A DNA stretch of 15,755 nt from positions 1 through 15,755 of the forward strand of contig CANPZT010000019.1 in assembly GCA_947589135.1 (NCBI GenBank), in the 5' to 3' direction. The notes beneath the pieces were generated by a model. That model was not told where the DNA came from, ran no database searches, and worked only from the letters and a program-made list of their open reading frames with translations. The stretch's first letter is position 1; each line of letters starts with the position of its first letter. Below, piece by piece: positions 14,386 to 15,755 of this stretch. The position numbers and the translations under genes were made by a program. The DNA is from an uncultured Clostridia bacterium. Its GTDB lineage: Bacteria > Bacillota > Clostridia > TANB77 > CAG-508.

Positions 14386-14443
14386 AAAGTTCTAACAAAA
14401 GTTCTAACGCTTTTCCAAAGTATGAATTTTTTAAAAGTTAGAA
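14386..14443. repeat. Short repeats like integrase arm-type sites
   Basis: AAAGTTCTAAC occurs at 14386-14396 and 14398-14408, a 12-bp period. An inverted GTTAGAA lies at 14437-14443. They sit between the attachment-site remnant and the integrase remnant, where arm-type binding sites of tyrosine integrases are expected. The repeats are seen; the role is inferred. Confidence 0.4.
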
Positions 14444-14474
14444 ATGTATTTTTTGAAACAGATTACCTAACTTG

Positions 14475-14621
14475 CTACTTCGGTAATTTGTTTTTTTTTA
14501 TATCTAATTCTAATGTGTTACTAATTACATTTGCAGAAACTCTTTTATTTTCTACATCTGCATGAGTATATTTTAATGTAGTTTGAAAGTATGAGCAAAG
14601 CTCAACCTTGACAAAATAGAG
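14475..14621 (-). pseudogene. C-terminal remnant of a tyrosine recombinase/integrase
   Basis: A 48-codon open stretch ends at TAG 14477-14475 and reads VELCSYFQTTLKYTHADVEN, then KRVSANVISNTLELDIKKNKLPK. It matches the last part of phage/ICE-type tyrosine integrases, in which the pattern is LGHSSxQTTLxxYTH. The catalytic tyrosine is the Y of LKYTHAD. The LGHS segment is corrupted or partly deleted and everything upstream is gone, so it is inactive. Its 3' end points towards the tRNA-Leu remnant, the usual arrangement of an integrase next to its attachment site. Confidence 0.75.
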
Positions 14622-14666
14622 TTAGTATATTTTTTTGGCTATTAAAATGAAAAGAATTACTGTAAA

Positions 14667-14735
14667 AGTTCACTAAGTGTACTAATTAATTCACAAAATG
14701 AACTAAAATTCTATTGCTGGTTCATTTTGTGAACT
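14667..14735. promoter_or_regulatory. Three tandem 17-bp palindromic operators
   Basis: Sites at 14667-14683 (AGTTCACTAAGTGTACT), 14688-14704 (AATTCACAAAATGAACT) and 14719-14735 (reverse complement AGTTCACAAAATGAACC) share the consensus AGTTCACNAANTGAACT. Centres are 21 and 31 bp apart, close to two and three helical turns, so bound dimers would lie on one face. The last two sites also form a perfect 14-bp inverted repeat. They lie just upstream of the -10 element of the YgjV/GNAT unit. The layout is typical of phage or ICE repressor operators. Confidence 0.6.
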
Positions 14736-14757
14736 ACTAGATTTTTTCTAATAAATG

Positions 14758-14766
14758 TGATATAAA
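14758..14766 (+). promoter_or_regulatory. Extended -10 promoter of the YgjV/GNAT unit
   Basis: TG-A-TATAAA forms an extended -10 element 28 nt before the ATG at 14795. The -35 region is an AT-rich run directly next to the third operator, so a bound repressor would probably hinder polymerase. Confidence 0.4.
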
Positions 14767-14794
14767 TATTTTAAACTGAAAAAGGAGAATTTTA

Positions 14795-15338
14795 ATGTTT
14801 ATTTTGGCACAAATATTAAGTTTTATAGCAATGGTTATAAATATGGTAGCAGTCCAATTAAAAACAAAAAAAACAAATATTATTAACTATAGTAATATCA
14901 AATTTATTATTTGTAATAAGTTATTTACTTTTAGAAGCATATGTTGGAGCATTAACTTGTGGAATTGTTGCTATTGAAATAATAATAAATACAATATTGG
15001 AATATAAAGGAAAAAAGACCCCAAAATATTTAATAGTTTTATATTTAATAATTTCTATTTTAATAGGAATTTTAACTTTTAGCAGTTTAGTAGATTTATT
15101 ACCTATAATAGCATCTATATTATTTATATTTACTCTTGTACAGTCAAAAGAAAAATATGTAAGATTATTGATTTTTGGCAATTTAACTTCATGGATTATT
15201 TATGATTTTTTTGTAAAAGCATATTTAGCTGGAATATCTGATTTGTTTGTAATCTCATCAACTATTACAGCTATTATTAGATATGATATAAAGAAAGAGG
15301 TAAAAAAGGATGAAGGAAATAAAAGTATTAAAAGCTAA
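14795..15338 (+). pseudogene. YgjV-family membrane protein, frameshifted in an A8 tract
   Basis: The frame from ATG 14795 (AAAGGAG upstream) reads MFILAQILSFIAMVINMVAV then QLKTKK, and goes out of frame in a run of eight A at 14866-14873. With seven A it would continue QILLTIVISNLLFVISYLLLEAYVGAL to a stop at 15336-15338. The full product would be about 180 residues with roughly six membrane segments. The repaired sequence has the length, N-terminal pattern (SFIAMVINMVAVQ-KTKK) and later SWIIYDF-like region of the YgjV inner-membrane family, whose function is not known. As it stands the protein stops after about 60 residues. Sequencing error, slippage-based phase variation or true decay are all possible. 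The downstream coding region is otherwise undamaged. Confidence 0.75.
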
Positions 15339-15714
15339 TAAAGAACACAAAAAATTCATAATATATGCTAATAATATAATAAACAATGTTAATGATACAG
15401 AACAAACAAATGGATTAGAACAAAATATTGATAGAGATTATTTTTGCAATAATCCTAAATTTCAATGTTTAGTTGCAGAAGTAGATGATAAACCTGTAGG
15501 GATGATTTTATATTCATATTTTTATTGGGCAAATGATGGAGAAGTTCTATGGATTTCTCAAATGTTTGTTGAAGAAAAATATAGAAAATATGGTGTATTC
15601 TTTAAATTAATAGAAAAATTAAGAGAAAAAATTGATAAATATGAAAAAGAAAATGATATACAAATTACTAAGTTAAATAATGGTGAGTTTATAGAAATTG
15701 AATATAATAAATAA
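15310..15714 (+). CDS. GNAT-family N-acetyltransferase, short form
   Basis: A 134-residue protein with the GNAT core: strands around FQCLVAEVDDKPVGMILYSYF (51-71), then VLWISQMFVEEKYRKYGVFFKLIEKL (79-104), where R92-K-Y-G95 gives the acetyl-CoA pyrophosphate-binding turn. The usual RxxGxG/A has F97 in the last position. The C-terminal part (105-134) is shorter than usual and lacks the common final YxxxGF strand, so it may be truncated or divergent. The acceptor substrate is unknown. ATG at 15310 is preceded by GAGGTAAAAAAGG and lies 29 bp inside the end of the YgjV frame, so the two genes are probably translationally coupled and share the operator-bearing promoter. Confidence 0.85.
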   Translation: MKEIKVLKANKEHKKFIIYANNIINNVNDTEQTNGLEQNIDRDYFCNNPKFQCLVAEVDDKPVGMILYSYFYWANDGEVLWISQMFVEEKYRKYGVFFKLIEKLREKIDKYEKENDIQITKLNNGEFIEIEYNK

Positions 15715-15755
15715 AAAATTTCATAAATCATTTGACTTTTTCACTTATTTTGAGT

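Noticed and set aside
14690..14733. 14-bp inverted repeat read as an intrinsic terminator
   Set aside because: No T-run follows and each arm is itself a 17-bp palindromic operator, matched by a third copy nearby; an operator array explains it better.

Overview
The window is very AT-rich with Firmicutes-type signals: strong AGGAGG-type ribosome binding sites, TTGACA/TATAAT promoters, CCA-encoding tRNA genes, a SleB-type cortex hydrolase, a YqeG phosphatase and a YvcK protein. It looks like chromosomal DNA of a low-GC, probably spore-forming member of the Clostridia. The species cannot be named from the sequence.

Left part (1-10772), almost all on the minus strand, is housekeeping. Reading right to left, the first cluster is murB (TTG start), a YvcK-family gene, a glycogen debranching enzyme and holA, spaced so tightly that they should be one operon. 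A separate sleB-like hydrolase follows. The next cluster, behind a clear sigma-A promoter, is yqeG, a prepilin-peptidase-like gene, an Xaa-Pro aminopeptidase gene, efp and a zinc-ribbon gene. It ends in a REP-like palindrome that also supplies the last stop codon. tRNA-Gly(TCC) with its own promoter closes the left edge.

The centre (11039-11750) holds a plus-strand XRE regulator with a long terminator hairpin, then tRNA-Leu(TAA) with a consensus promoter and terminator.

The right part (11704-15755) is accessory. A decayed copy of the tRNA-Leu 3' half lies at 14273-14327, about 2.6 kb beyond the intact tRNA. The interval between them carries an orphan gene of clearly higher GC content, a small divergent ORF broken by a stop codon, and a two-ectodomain membrane protein. 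Just beyond the tRNA copy are short repeats like integrase arm sites and the last 48 codons of a tyrosine integrase. I read this as a tRNA-Leu integration hotspot with at least two layers of insertion: the outer element has lost its integrase, and the inner copy marks an older attachment site. Beyond it, three copies of a 17-bp palindromic operator at whole-helical-turn spacing precede a YgjV-type membrane protein frameshifted in an A8 tract and an overlapping short GNAT acetyltransferase.

The least expected features are the tRNA/att and integrase remnants, the triple operator, the divergent promoter pair sharing one palindrome, the leader that could mask its own ribosome binding site, and a YvcK protein with an altered core motif and a long basic tail. 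No complete new system (defence, CRISPR, secretion) is visible.
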